Shown piece after piece: positions 1-7,217 of a DNA stretch of 18,092 bases. Below the pieces are notes generated by a model, which saw only the letters and a program-made list of their open reading frames with translations, searched no databases and was not told the origin of the DNA. Numbering within the stretch: the stretch's first letter is position 1; each line of letters opens with the position of its first letter. The stretch lies in the NCBI GenBank assembly GCA_964465385.1, contig CAYXIM010000033.1, forward strand, positions 1 through 18,092, read 5' to 3'. This stretch comes from JAAYBY01 sp964465385. GTDB taxonomy: Bacteria; Bacillota; Clostridia; Saccharofermentanales; UBA5734. Both the position numbers and the translations under genes were made by a program.

Positions 1-449
1 ACGACCTCAAGCACAACCCGTCCAGCCGCCGAATCCTGACCAATCTCTACAACCACGAAGACCTGCATGCCATGCAATTGTACCCGTGTGCCTACAGCCT
101 GACCCTGAACGTCTCAGGCAAGCGCCTCAATGCCTTGCTCAACCAGCGTTCCCAGGACATGCTGGTGGCCAACGGTTGGAACGTGACCCAATATGCTGTT
201 CTGGTCCACCTGCTGGCCCAGGTCAGCGGCCTTGAGGCGGGTGACCTGGTTCATGTCATCGCTGACGCCCATATCTACGACCGACACGTCCCCCTGGTGG
301 AAGAGTTGCTGTCCCGTGAGGGCTACGCGGCGCCAAACCTGTATATTGATCCTGATATCAGTGATTTTTATGCCGTCAAGCCGGACCAGATCCGCCTGGA
401 ACAGTACCGGCACGGGGAAAAAATGACAGGCATACCGGTGGCCGTCTGA
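1..449 (+). CDS. thyA: Thymidylate synthase ThyA, 3' part (start lies outside the window)
   Basis: Converts dUMP to dTMP in the cytoplasm using methylenetetrahydrofolate and releases dihydrofolate. The reading frame is open from base 3 and the start codon is upstream of the window; about 148 residues remain. Visible family motifs are the S-R-R phosphate-binding motif near the beginning, the catalytic cysteine in the PCAY motif (codon 87-89), the RSQDML motif, the conserved N in the GWNVTQYAVL stretch, the HIYDRH motif, and the typical C-terminal end GIPVAV. RSQD-containing forms of this kind resemble the Bacillus ThyA/phage-type enzymes more than the E. coli enzyme (RSCD); that comparison is from memory. 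folA follows after 16 bases, the classic thyA-folA pairing: folA recycles the dihydrofolate this enzyme makes. Identification is very safe; only the N-terminal part is missing. Confidence 0.96.
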   Translation, partial: DLKHNPSSRRILTNLYNHEDLHAMQLYPCAYSLTLNVSGKRLNALLNQRSQDMLVANGWNVTQYAVLVHLLAQVSGLEAGDLVHVIADAHIYDRHVPLVEELLSREGYAAPNLYIDPDISDFYAVKPDQIRLEQYRHGEKMTGIPVAV

Positions 450-465
450 GCCGAAGAGGGTTGTT

Positions 466-1014
466 ATGAACATCATTGTCAACGTTGATCTGGACTGGGG
501 CATTGGCAAAGCAGGGCAGCTGCTGGTCTACCTGCCCGCTGACTTACGCCAGTTCAAGCGCCTGACAAGCGGTCACACCATCGTCTACGGCCGTCGGACC
601 CTGGCCTCTTTTCCACAAGGAGATCCGTTACCCAATCGAAAGAACATCATCCTGTCACGACGTCATGAAACAGGCGGCTCCGACCTGATCCTCTGCCGCA
701 GCCTGCCGGAACTGGCGGCCCGCTTGCAAGGGGTTCACAAGGACCAGGTTTACCTGGTAGGCGGAGCCAGCCTCTATCGCCAACTCTTACCTTATTGTGA
801 CAAAGCCCTGGTCACCCAGGTTTTTAAACAGGTTGCTGCAGATGCTTTTTTCCCCGACCTGGACCGTCAGCCTGGCTGGCGACGGGTGGCGACCGGCCCT
901 GTGCAGATGGACACCAATCGCCTGGATCCGGGCGGGGGGCCACTTGCGTTTCGCTTGTGCCTCTATCAGAACGAACGCACACGCCCCTTGGCCCAGCTGA
1001 TGGCAGAGGGCTGA
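466..1014 (+). CDS. folA: Dihydrofolate reductase
   Basis: NADPH-dependent reduction of dihydrofolate to tetrahydrofolate, cytoplasmic, 182 residues (usual 160-190). Visible motifs: WGIGKAGQL in the Met20-loop region, LPADLRQFKRLT with the catalytic acid at Asp26, YGRRTLASFP and LPNRKNIILSR for nucleotide binding, and VYLVGGASLYRQLLPYCD near the C-terminus. The proline-tryptophan pair just before the catalytic Asp in E. coli-type enzymes is replaced here by Leu-Val, as I recall in many clostridial DHFRs, which supports a Clostridia origin. A GAGGG ribosome binding site sits 6-10 bases before the ATG. It lies between thyA (16-base gap) and a lipoprotein gene (4-base gap), so it is surely cotranscribed. 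Confidence 0.95.
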   Translation: MNIIVNVDLDWGIGKAGQLLVYLPADLRQFKRLTSGHTIVYGRRTLASFPQGDPLPNRKNIILSRRHETGGSDLILCRSLPELAARLQGVHKDQVYLVGGASLYRQLLPYCDKALVTQVFKQVAADAFFPDLDRQPGWRRVATGPVQMDTNRLDPGGGPLAFRLCLYQNERTRPLAQLMAEG

Positions 1015-1018
1015 AGCC

Positions 1019-2569
1019 ATGCGCAAAACAAGAGGCATGCAGCTCGTGGTGGTGTTCTGGCTTCTGTCCCTGGCCTTGGGCCTGGTGGCCTGTCAGGCGC
1101 CGGGGGCCTCCTTTCCGCTCCTGACCGGTGAGCAGGGCCCGTTGCCTGTACCCACAGATCCACCGATTTTGCCAGCTGAGCCCGGTCCCTGGGACAGCCC
1201 GGTCCGCCTTCGCCTGGCGGTGCCGTTTGGCAAAGAAGCAGCTGAGTCCTTGCGCCTGCTCTTTCTGGCCAAAGAAGCTGGCGCCAGTCTGGAAGGCCCA
1301 GCCTCGCAGCTCACACGGGAAGACCTGATGGCCTACGATGCCCCCCTGGAACTGGATGTGGTTACGGTTTCGGCCCGGGACGGGGCCTTGTCTGACCAGC
1401 TGGCCCTGTGGCTGGCTGCCAATGAAGGACCTGACTTGATCTACACCCGCCAGGCGGCAACGGTGCCCGGTATCAACCAACTTGCCGAATGCCAGACGGT
1501 CCTGGCTGACCTGCCCCACTTGAACCAGCAACACGTTTTCCCAGCCGGCCTGGATGCCATTCGAGAAAACCTGGCCCTCTACGGGCTGCCTTACCTGTCA
1601 TCGGTTCCCCTCCAGTGCTACAACCTGGACCTGCTGTCGCAGGTGGGCAAAGTGGCGCCGGAAATGGACCCCAACTGGGACAGCTGGCAGGCCTGGGCCC
1701 TGGGAGTGCAAGCGGCCCTGCTGGAAGCAGGCCTGCAGGTGGCCCCGGACCCTGACGGCTTGATCGAAGCAGAGATCCGCCAGACCCAGCTCAGGCAGGC
1801 GGTCTTTGTCCACGACAGCCTGGCCGGGCTGGCGCCCTTGCGGCTGCTGGCTGATGGCCAGGCCAATGGCTGCCTGTGGACCGGGGAGGCGGGAGACAGG
1901 GGAGACCAGGGTATGAACCAGGCACTGCTGTGGCTGCGGCAACTGGCCCAGATGGACCTGGATGCCTCCCGGTTCAGCCCCGATGACCGGGCGCTTGTGT
2001 TCGAACAAGCAGACCCGGGCCGGCCAGACCGCCACCTGGCCAGCTGGCTGATCGATTCAACAGACCTGGCCTATTGGCATCAGCAGGATGGCCTGACCGT
2101 CTCTGCCGGCCTGGTTCCCATGGCCAGCAGCCAGGCGGCCCGGGACAACACACCGATGCGCGTGCCCTTGCACACACGCTGCCTGGTGGTCAGCCGCTTG
2201 GCCCCTGATGTGGACGGCGCCATCCGCCTGGCTGCGTTTTTGGCCTTGGACCCCGACGCCCTGATCATGCTCAGCCGCTACCAGGTGTTCGAAGGCCTCT
2301 ATCCCATGGTCAATGACCCGGCTGTCTGGCAGGCCCTGGTGGAGCGGCAACGCTACGGTGGCTTCATGGCGGCTTACCGGGATCGTTTCTACCAGGCGGT
2401 GGTCAGCGGCAGCCATCGGATTGAAAACTGGGACCACGTTCAAAACGAAAGTTGCCAGCAGGCCTTGACCCGTTTTCTGGCGGCAGAAGCGTCAGCGGAT
2501 CTGGACGCCCTCTTACAGGCCATTCAGGTCCAGGCAGCCGGGCTGCCAGGCATAGGAGGAGAAGGATGA
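1019..2569 (+). CDS. Lipoprotein resembling an extracellular solute-binding protein (family 1)
   Basis: Predicted 516-residue exported lipoprotein. It begins with a short basic N-terminus, a hydrophobic stretch (about residues 8-23) and a lipobox GLVAC, with Cys25 as the lipidated residue. The mature part has features of ABC-transporter sugar-type binding proteins: an NEGPDLIY segment after a beta-rich N-lobe, a GLPYLSS...YNLDLLSQVG hinge-like segment, and a W-rich middle. A start at 1019 is preferred because GAGGG lies 8 bases upstream and it follows the folA stop by 4 bases. No permease or ATPase gene is near, so the ligand and transporter partner are unknown; it may be an orphan binding protein or a structural lipoprotein. 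It overlaps the next gene by 4 bases (ATGA). Lipoprotein call is safe, binding-protein family is likely, substrate is unknown. Confidence 0.75.
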   Translation: MRKTRGMQLVVVFWLLSLALGLVACQAPGASFPLLTGEQGPLPVPTDPPILPAEPGPWDSPVRLRLAVPFGKEAAESLRLLFLAKEAGASLEGPASQLTREDLMAYDAPLELDVVTVSARDGALSDQLALWLAANEGPDLIYTRQAATVPGINQLAECQTVLADLPHLNQQHVFPAGLDAIRENLALYGLPYLSSVPLQCYNLDLLSQVGKVAPEMDPNWDSWQAWALGVQAALLEAGLQVAPDPDGLIEAEIRQTQLRQAVFVHDSLAGLAPLRLLADGQANGCLWTGEAGDRGDQGMNQALLWLRQLAQMDLDASRFSPDDRALVFEQADPGRPDRHLASWLIDSTDLAYWHQQDGLTVSAGLVPMASSQAARDNTPMRVPLHTRCLVVSRLAPDVDGAIRLAAFLALDPDALIMLSRYQVFEGLYPMVNDPAVWQALVERQRYGGFMAAYRDRFYQAVVSGSHRIENWDHVQNESCQQALTRFLAAEASADLDALLQAIQVQAAGLPGIGGEG

Positions 2570-3651
2570 AGGGCTCACCGTATTGCCACCGTTTGCGCCT
2601 GGCCGATGTCAGCGCACCATGGGCTGCCGAGCTTGGCTGGACGGTCCGATCCCCTCAGGCCCTCCTGGACAAGGCCAGAACCTTGTTGCAGCAGTGCGAG
2701 CGGTCAGTTTGGATCACCGGCCGTACCAGCGGCAGCCGACAGGTGATGACGGCTCTTTTTGGCCTGCAGGCCATCGACAAGGACAGCCGGCACCACTGGT
2801 TGCATTTTTTCCCCGTCCAGCGACACCTGGACAAACACACCCTCCAGCAGGTGATCGACCAGGCCATGAACCAGGGCGATGTGTTCCGCTTGGACCTGGC
2901 CGTTGACCCAGGCCACAGCCGCCTCCTGGCGCTCTTGGAAGAAACGGGCTGGCAACAGGAAGGCCGGTTGCGATCGGCCCACCACGACCCGGATCAAGGC
3001 AGGCATCTGGACCGGCTCTTGTATGCCCTGTTGCGCCCGGACCAAGACCTGGTCAGCGTGGCCCTGGTGCCTTTTCGGCTGGCCGTTCTGGCTTTGATCA
3101 GCAACCGGCAGGCGCTGACGGAGGCGACCTTCATCCGCTATGGCCAGCCCTGTGCGTCAGCGCGCCTGCAGGAAGTGCTGGCCAAGGCTGACCTGCTGGA
3201 TGCCCGGGGCGCTTTGCTGGAACGGGAGGCCGTGGCTAAGACCTTGGCTCCCGGTGGTTGTTGGATGACCGACCGGGCACCCGCTTTTCTGGGCCAGGCC
3301 GTGGAACAACTCAAGGCCTATTTCAAGGGGCAGCGATCAGGTTTTGAGGTGCCTTTGGCTTTTGGCCAGGCCAGCCGTTTTCAACAAGATGTCTGGCAGG
3401 CCCTCATGGCCATCCCCCACGGCCAGACACGAAGCTACGCGGCTGTGGCGACAGCCGTCAGCGGCGGTAATGAGCAGGAGGGGCTCAAAAAAGCACGCGC
3501 TGTGGGCGCGGCCTGCTCGGCCAACCCCCTGGCCCTTTTCGTGCCCTGTCACCGGGTGGTTGGCAAAGGGGGCAAGCTGGTTGGCTTTACTGGCGGGCTG
3601 GATATCAAGGAATACTTGCTGGCCCATGAAATCCTGGGCTTGAGTGATTGA
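2566..3651 (+). CDS. Methylated-DNA-protein cysteine methyltransferase with N-terminal GNAT-like region
   Basis: The C-terminal half is an O6-alkylguanine-DNA alkyltransferase, a suicide repair protein that moves the alkyl group to its own cysteine. Residues about 268-356 hold the DNA-binding/active-site domain: FQQDVWQALMAIPHGQTRSY, the acceptor Cys328 in PCHRV, and the GFTGGLDIKEYLL end. Residues about 165-265 would be its N-lobe. The first about 158 residues are extra. Their end (GHSRLLALLEETGWQQEGRLR...LDRLLYALLRP) matches the C-terminal pattern of RimJ/RimL-type GNAT acetyltransferases, but the Arg/Gln-x-x-Gly-x-Gly acetyl-CoA loop is not visible, so this part may be catalytically dead. 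The ATG at 2566 is chosen because a near-perfect AGGAGG lies 5-10 bases upstream and it overlaps the lipoprotein stop (ATGA). The frame is open further upstream but that part lacks such support. Last gene of the thyA operon. Confidence 0.85.
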   Translation: MKGSPYCHRLRLADVSAPWAAELGWTVRSPQALLDKARTLLQQCERSVWITGRTSGSRQVMTALFGLQAIDKDSRHHWLHFFPVQRHLDKHTLQQVIDQAMNQGDVFRLDLAVDPGHSRLLALLEETGWQQEGRLRSAHHDPDQGRHLDRLLYALLRPDQDLVSVALVPFRLAVLALISNRQALTEATFIRYGQPCASARLQEVLAKADLLDARGALLEREAVAKTLAPGGCWMTDRAPAFLGQAVEQLKAYFKGQRSGFEVPLAFGQASRFQQDVWQALMAIPHGQTRSYAAVATAVSGGNEQEGLKKARAVGAACSANPLALFVPCHRVVGKGGKLVGFTGGLDIKEYLLAHEILGLSD

Positions 3652-3656
3652 AAAGA

Positions 3657-3690
3657 CCGGCCTTGTCCTGGGACAAGGCCGGCTTTTTTT
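3657..3690. terminator. Intrinsic terminator after the thyA-folA operon, probably bidirectional
   Basis: A 12-bp perfect stem (CCGGCCTTGTCC with GGACAAGGCCGG, 3657-3668 and 3671-3682; the tight centre will open into a small loop) is followed by seven Ts at 3684-3690. It starts 6 bases after the methyltransferase stop. Read on the minus strand, the same stem is followed by TCTTTTC, so it can also stop the converging phosphofructokinase transcript. Confidence 0.93.
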
Positions 3691-3743
3691 GGTCAGATGC
3701 AAGGCCCGTCAACGGGCACTGTCAGTCAGGCGCGCTTCAGGCT

Positions 3744-4982
3744 TCAAACCCGGACTTTTTTCAAACGGGCGAAGCGGGGCAGGCCCTCTTCGATGGCAAT
3801 CCGGGATTCGCCTTGAATCAGCGGCAGGGCATAGTCAACAAACTCCTGGGTGACGTAGTTGCCGGCTTCGTTGATCCATTCGCGCGGGACACGTTTTTCG
3901 GTGTTGGCGACGTCGGCCAGCGGGATCAGCTTGATGTCACAGGCATAAGGGCCGGATTCCGGACGCTCAAAACCAACCATGAAATCCGTCATGCCATCAA
4001 CGGCGCAGCGCACGGCCGTCTGGCCGGCCAGGAAGGCTTCATCCACATCCGTCTGGGAAGCCAGGTGGGCAGCACAGCGCTGCATGAGTGACAATTCAAT
4101 GCCACGCACCTTACAGCCGATTTTTTCTTTCAGGTAGTCAGCCAGCACGCTGGCGGTTCCACCCAGCTGTTTGTGGCCGAAGGCATCGGTTGACACCGTT
4201 CCCACCAGCTCGGGGATGAACTTGCCGTCACTGGTCTGAACGCCTTCAGAAACAGCCACGATGACCTTTTGGGTGCGGTTGTAAACGTCCTTGACGTCTG
4301 CCAGCATTTTTTCCAGGTCGAAATCAATCTCAGGCAGGTAAATCAGGTCCGGTCCGCAGCCTTTGTAACCAGCCAGCGCAGCGGCACCAGCCAGCCAGCC
4401 GGCATGGCGGCCCATGATCTCGATGACGGTGATCATGCCGGTATCATAGACGCGTGCGTCCAAATATACTTCCATGATGGTGGTGGCGATGTATTTGGCT
4501 GCTGAGGCAAAGCCCGGGCAGTGGTCTGTTCCGAACAAGTCGTTGTCGATGGTTTTGGGCACACCCATGACCCGGCATTCATAACCGGCCTTGTGCAGGT
4601 AATCAGAGATTTTGCTGCAGGTGTCCATGGAGTCGTTGCCGCCGTTGTAGAAGAAATAGCGGATGTTGTGCTTTTTGAACACGTCCAGGATGCGCAGGTA
4701 ATCCGTCTCATCTTCTTCAACGCTCGCCAGCTTGTAGCGGCAGGAGCCCAGGGCGGATGACGGGGTGGTTTTCAGCAGCTCCAATTCAGCCGGGTCTTCC
4801 TGGCCGATGTCGTACAGGACATCGTTTAAAATACCGACGATCCCGTGGGCTGCACCATAAACCTTTTCAATCACGCCTGTTTGCTGCAGGGCTTCTGCAA
4901 AAACACCGGCTGCACTGGCGTTGATAACGGCCGTCGGCCCGCCGGATTGTCCGAAAACAGCATTTCCAATCAGTTTAGTCAT
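3744..4982 (-). CDS. pfp: Phosphofructokinase, probably pyrophosphate-dependent
   Basis: Phosphorylates fructose 6-phosphate in glycolysis; the PPi-dependent form is reversible and saves ATP. 412 residues, longer than the about 320 of ATP-type PfkA. Motifs: GQSGGPTAVINAS at the N-terminus (phosphoryl-donor loop), GGNDSMDT at residues 114-121, PKTIDND at 142-148, and MGRHAGW at 190-196. In ATP enzymes the corresponding motifs are GGDGS and PGTIDND. The Asp after the GGN and the Lys in PKTIDND are the established marks of PPi dependence, although the first acidic residue is Asn here. The start at 4982 is set by AGGAGGAAA 6 bases upstream. The open frame runs on to 5264 only because it reads through the N gap. 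GNAT gene lies 58 bases upstream on the same strand. Family certain, phosphoryl donor likely. Confidence 0.93.
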   Translation of the reverse strand: MTKLIGNAVFGQSGGPTAVINASAAGVFAEALQQTGVIEKVYGAAHGIVGILNDVLYDIGQEDPAELELLKTTPSSALGSCRYKLASVEEDETDYLRILDVFKKHNIRYFFYNGGNDSMDTCSKISDYLHKAGYECRVMGVPKTIDNDLFGTDHCPGFASAAKYIATTIMEVYLDARVYDTGMITVIEIMGRHAGWLAGAAALAGYKGCGPDLIYLPEIDFDLEKMLADVKDVYNRTQKVIVAVSEGVQTSDGKFIPELVGTVSTDAFGHKQLGGTASVLADYLKEKIGCKVRGIELSLMQRCAAHLASQTDVDEAFLAGQTAVRCAVDGMTDFMVGFERPESGPYACDIKLIPLADVANTEKRVPREWINEAGNYVTQEFVDYALPLIQGESRIAIEEGLPRFARLKKVRV

Positions 4983-5040
4983 AGATTTCCTCCTCGTTGA
5001 CCTCATTACAATGTGTCGATTGCACAGCACTGTGATTTTA

Positions 5041-5637
5041 TCATGATCCCCAGTCGCGTTCAAGCTGATCCCTTTTACCAGAGGCCAGCCACTCTGCCTG
5101 CAAAAGGCCCANNNNNNNNNNCACCATGTCGCGGTAGCTGCCTTGCCTGCGCACGTGCTCCCTGAGCGCCCCTTCCCGGACAAAGCCCAGGCTGTCAAAC
5201 AGCTGCAAGGAAGCGGTGTTGCCGGCGATGATCCGGGCCCACAGCCTGTGCAGGCCCAGTTCATCGAAACAGTAGCGAATCAAAAGCCCCAGAGCCTCTG
5301 TGGCAAAGCCCTGGCCCCGGGCCCCTTCATCCGTCAGGGCGATGCCGACTTCGGCATGGCCGTTGGCCCAGTCCAAACCATCCAGGTTGACCAGGCCGAT
5401 CAAGTGACCGTTCTTTCGGATGGCAAAGACAAAGTGGGTCTGGCCGTCATCCCAGTCTGCGAGCAGGGCCTCGATCTGTGCCTGGTTGAGCGGCCGTGCC
5501 GTTGTTGGGATATAATAGGAGAGCAGGGCCATGTCTTGAAAAAAAGACGTCAGCCGGCGGCTGTCTTCAGCTTCAATGGCCGTCAGCTGCAGGCGCTTGC
5601 CAGATAGCGGAACGCGGACAGGTGGTGTGGTGGGCAT
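5041..5637 (-). CDS. GNAT family N-acetyltransferase (RimJ/RimL type), interrupted by an assembly gap
   Basis: About 198 residues with an acetyl-CoA-binding loop (EGARGQGFATEAL) and the conserved C-terminal pattern NTASLQLFDSLGFVREGALREHV followed by YRDMV and, after the gap, GLLQAEW. This family acetylates protein N-termini, ribosomal proteins, polyamines or small molecules; the substrate cannot be told from sequence. The start is taken at the ATG of 5635-5637 because GGGAGG lies 8 bases upstream; the TTG two codons earlier would be only about 2 bases from that site. Ten Ns at 5112-5121 fall near the C-terminus. The frame stays open across them, but the true number of missing bases is unknown. 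Comparable proteins usually have about two residues between the RD-x-V and the LL-x-x-E-W motifs, against four here. Confidence 0.88.
   Translation of the reverse strand: MPTTPPVRVPLSGKRLQLTAIEAEDSRRLTSFFQDMALLSYYIPTTARPLNQAQIEALLADWDDGQTHFVFAIRKNGHLIGLVNLDGLDWANGHAEVGIALTDEGARGQGFATEALGLLIRYCFDELGLHRLWARIIAGNTASLQLFDSLGFVREGALREHVRRQGSYRDMVXXXXGLLQAEWLASGKRDQLERDWGS
5112..5121. other. Assembly gap of 10 Ns
   Basis: Ten consecutive N bases inside the acetyltransferase gene. A round number of this kind is usually a scaffolding placeholder, not a measured length. The frame stays open on both sides, so the gene is probably intact. Confidence 0.99.
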
Positions 5638-5669
5638 GATCAAGACCTCCCTTGTGCCTGTGTCCTACC

Positions 5670-5699
5670 AGTATAACAGCTTACCGGGCCATCTGGAAA
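5670..5699 (-). promoter_or_regulatory. Possible promoter of the acetyltransferase gene
   Basis: On the minus strand a -10 like TATACT (5670-5675) is preceded, 18 bases upstream, by TTTCCA (5694-5699), which matches four of six -35 positions. It lies 33 bases before the ATG at 5637. It could also serve the phosphofructokinase downstream, for which I found no clear own promoter in the 58-base gap. Confidence 0.45.
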
Positions 5700-5735
5700 A
5701 GGATGTGGTGACAGATGAAAATGCCCGGTCATACC

Positions 5736-5764
5736 TTGACAAGACCAGGCAGGCACCGTATAAT
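5736..5764 (+). promoter_or_regulatory. Consensus sigma-A/sigma-70 promoter of the tRNA cluster
   Basis: TTGACA at 5736-5741 and TATAAT at 5759-5764 with exactly 17 bases between: both hexamers are perfect consensus. Predicted transcription start is near 5771, about 24 bases before tRNA-His. Confidence 0.93.
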
Positions 5765-5794
5765 TCAGATCGTGCCAAAAACGCGCGTCACGAT

Positions 5795-5872
<78 letters not shown>

Positions 5873-5909
5873 AACAGAAGACACGGTGGCATGTGCCTGA
5901 ATGACATAT

Positions 5910-5984
5910 TGGGGTGTCGCCAAGCGGTAAGGCACGGGACTTTGACTCCCGCACGCGTAGGTTCAAATCCTGCCACCCCAGCCA
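5910..5984 (+). tRNA. tRNA-Gln (anticodon TTG)
   Basis: Acceptor TGGGGTG (5910-5916) pairs with CACCCCA (5974-5980); discriminator G5981 and an encoded CCA at 5982-5984. Anticodon stem CGGGA/TCCCG encloses CTTTGAC, giving anticodon TTG at 5942-5944. T-loop TTCAAAT. Confidence 0.96.
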
Positions 5985-5987
5985 TAT

Positions 5988-6063
5988 GATCCACTAGCTC
6001 AGCCGGTAGAGCACCTGACTTTTAATCAGGGGGTCCGGAGTTCGATTCTCCGGTGGATCACCA
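5988..6063 (+). tRNA. tRNA-Lys (anticodon TTT)
   Basis: Acceptor GATCCAC (5988-5994) pairs with GTGGATC (6053-6059); discriminator A6060 and encoded CCA at 6061-6063. Anticodon stem CCTGA/TCAGG encloses CTTTTAA with anticodon TTT. Only three bases separate it from tRNA-Gln, so the three tRNAs form one transcript. Confidence 0.96.
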
Positions 6064-6068
6064 AAGAA

Positions 6069-6099
6069 GGTCTCAGGATTTGCCTGGGGCTTTTCTTTT
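6069..6099 (+). terminator. Intrinsic terminator of the tRNA operon
   Basis: GGTCTCAGG (6069-6077) can pair with CCTGGGGCT (6083-6091) with three G-T wobbles around loop ATTTG, followed by a T-rich tract (6091-6099 has eight Ts and one C). With several wobbles it may leak into the gene at 6138. Confidence 0.7.
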
Positions 6100-6137
6100 A
6101 TCGGTGCGCAAGCAGTCAGCTGAGAGAGGGTGAGTGG

Positions 6138-7145
6138 GTGTCTAAACACATTTTGGTCACCGGGGGAGCCGGTTTTATCGGCAGCCATCTGGTTCATTTT
6201 TTACTGGCTCATGATCCTGACTGCCGGATCGTGACTGTCGACGCCTTGACTTATGCGGCCAACCTGGATCGGCTTGCCAGCCTGCAGGGCAACGACCGCC
6301 ACATCCTGGTCCGGGCTGACATCCGTGATCGCGGCCACATGGAGGCGCTGCTCAGGACGCATGACATCAGCGATGTCTTCCATTTGGCAGCAGAAACCCA
6401 CGTCGACCACAGCATCCGACAGGCTGATGTCTTCGTCAGCACCAACGTGCTGGGCACCCAGGCCCTCCTGGATGCGGCGCGTACCGTTTGGCAGGCTGGG
6501 AAACCAGGCGGCCCAGACAGCCGCCACCGTTTCGTCCATGTTTCAACCGATGAGGTGTACGGGGTGCCGGATCGCGACCAGGCCTTTTCGGAAGACATGC
6601 CCCTGTTGCCCAACAACCCCTACGCCGCGTCCAAGGCGGCGGCAGACCTCTTGGTGCGGGCTGCCTTTAAAACCCACGGCCTGCCTGTGCTGGTGACCCG
6701 AAGCAGCAACAACTACGGCCCCTGGCAGCTGCCCGACAAGTTGATCCCACGGGTCATCGACCGGGCCTTGCGGGGCCTTCCCATACCGGTTTATGGTGAC
6801 GGGCGCCAGGTGCGCGACTGGTTGCATGTGGTGGACCATTGCGCGGCGCTGGTGGCTGTGTTCAACCAGGGGCAACCGGGCGAGGCCTACAACATCGGCG
6901 GGGGCAATGTTCGCGCCAACATCAGGCTGGTTCGTCAGATCCTCAAGCGCCTGGGCCTGCCTGACAGCCAGATTGCGTTTGTGGCTGACCGGCCTGGCCA
7001 TGATGTGCGCTACCGGGTGTCGACTGAAAAAATCCAACAGGCCTGCGGTTGGGCGCCGACATTTTCATTCCAGCAGGGGCTCTTGGCCACCATTGACTGG
7101 TACCATGACCATCAGGACTGGCTACGTCGTTTCAAGCCAGCCTGA
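6138..7145 (+). CDS. rfbB: dTDP-glucose 4,6-dehydratase
   Basis: Converts dTDP-glucose to dTDP-4-keto-6-deoxyglucose with tightly bound NAD; an extended short-chain dehydrogenase of 335 residues (usual 320-360). Motifs: NAD loop TGGAGFIGSH (residues 8-17), catalytic STDEVYG (136-142, with Thr137-Asp138-Glu139), YAASK (162-166) and RSSNNYGPWQLPDKLIP. The start is a GTG, with GAGAGGG 8-14 bases upstream. The usual partners rmlA, rmlC and rmlD are not in the window, but a WecE-like aminotransferase that uses exactly this product lies 1.2 kb downstream. That points to an amino sugar rather than rhamnose as one fate, although rhamnose genes elsewhere are possible. No promoter is evident between the tRNA terminator and this gene, so read-through from the tRNA promoter is possible. 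Confidence 0.95.
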   Translation: MSKHILVTGGAGFIGSHLVHFLLAHDPDCRIVTVDALTYAANLDRLASLQGNDRHILVRADIRDRGHMEALLRTHDISDVFHLAAETHVDHSIRQADVFVSTNVLGTQALLDAARTVWQAGKPGGPDSRHRFVHVSTDEVYGVPDRDQAFSEDMPLLPNNPYAASKAAADLLVRAAFKTHGLPVLVTRSSNNYGPWQLPDKLIPRVIDRALRGLPIPVYGDGRQVRDWLHVVDHCAALVAVFNQGQPGEAYNIGGGNVRANIRLVRQILKRLGLPDSQIAFVADRPGHDVRYRVSTEKIQQACGWAPTFSFQQGLLATIDWYHDHQDWLRRFKPA

Positions 7146-7157
7146 TCAACAAGGGCG

Positions 7158-7193
7158 TGAAAAAGGCGTGTGCTAAAACACACGCCTTTTTCA
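7158..7193. terminator. Bidirectional intrinsic terminator between rfbB and the rhodanese gene
   Basis: A perfect 15-bp inverted repeat: TGAAAAAGGCGTGTG (7158-7172), loop CTAAAA (7173-7178), CACACGCCTTTTTCA (7179-7193). The GC core flanked by A5 on one side and T5 on the other makes it work in both directions. It lies 12 bases after the rfbB stop and 24 bases after the stop of the converging minus-strand gene. Confidence 0.94.
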
Positions 7194-7217
7194 TGTTGGT
7201 GCAAGTTAAGGTCCCGG

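Noticed and set aside
824..1534. 236-codon open frame on the minus strand across folA and the lipoprotein gene
   Set aside because: Antisense to two clearly identified genes. Long antisense frames are expected in GC-rich coding DNA and the translation shows no family motif.
2452..2565. Upstream extension of the methyltransferase frame
   Set aside because: It lies inside the lipoprotein gene in another frame, is Arg-rich, and has no ribosome binding site comparable to the AGGAGG before 2566.
4983..5264. N-terminal extension of the phosphofructokinase frame through the N gap
   Set aside because: The N run hides any stop, the extension is antisense-frame sequence of the acetyltransferase, and the AGGAGG plus family N-terminus fix the start at 4982.
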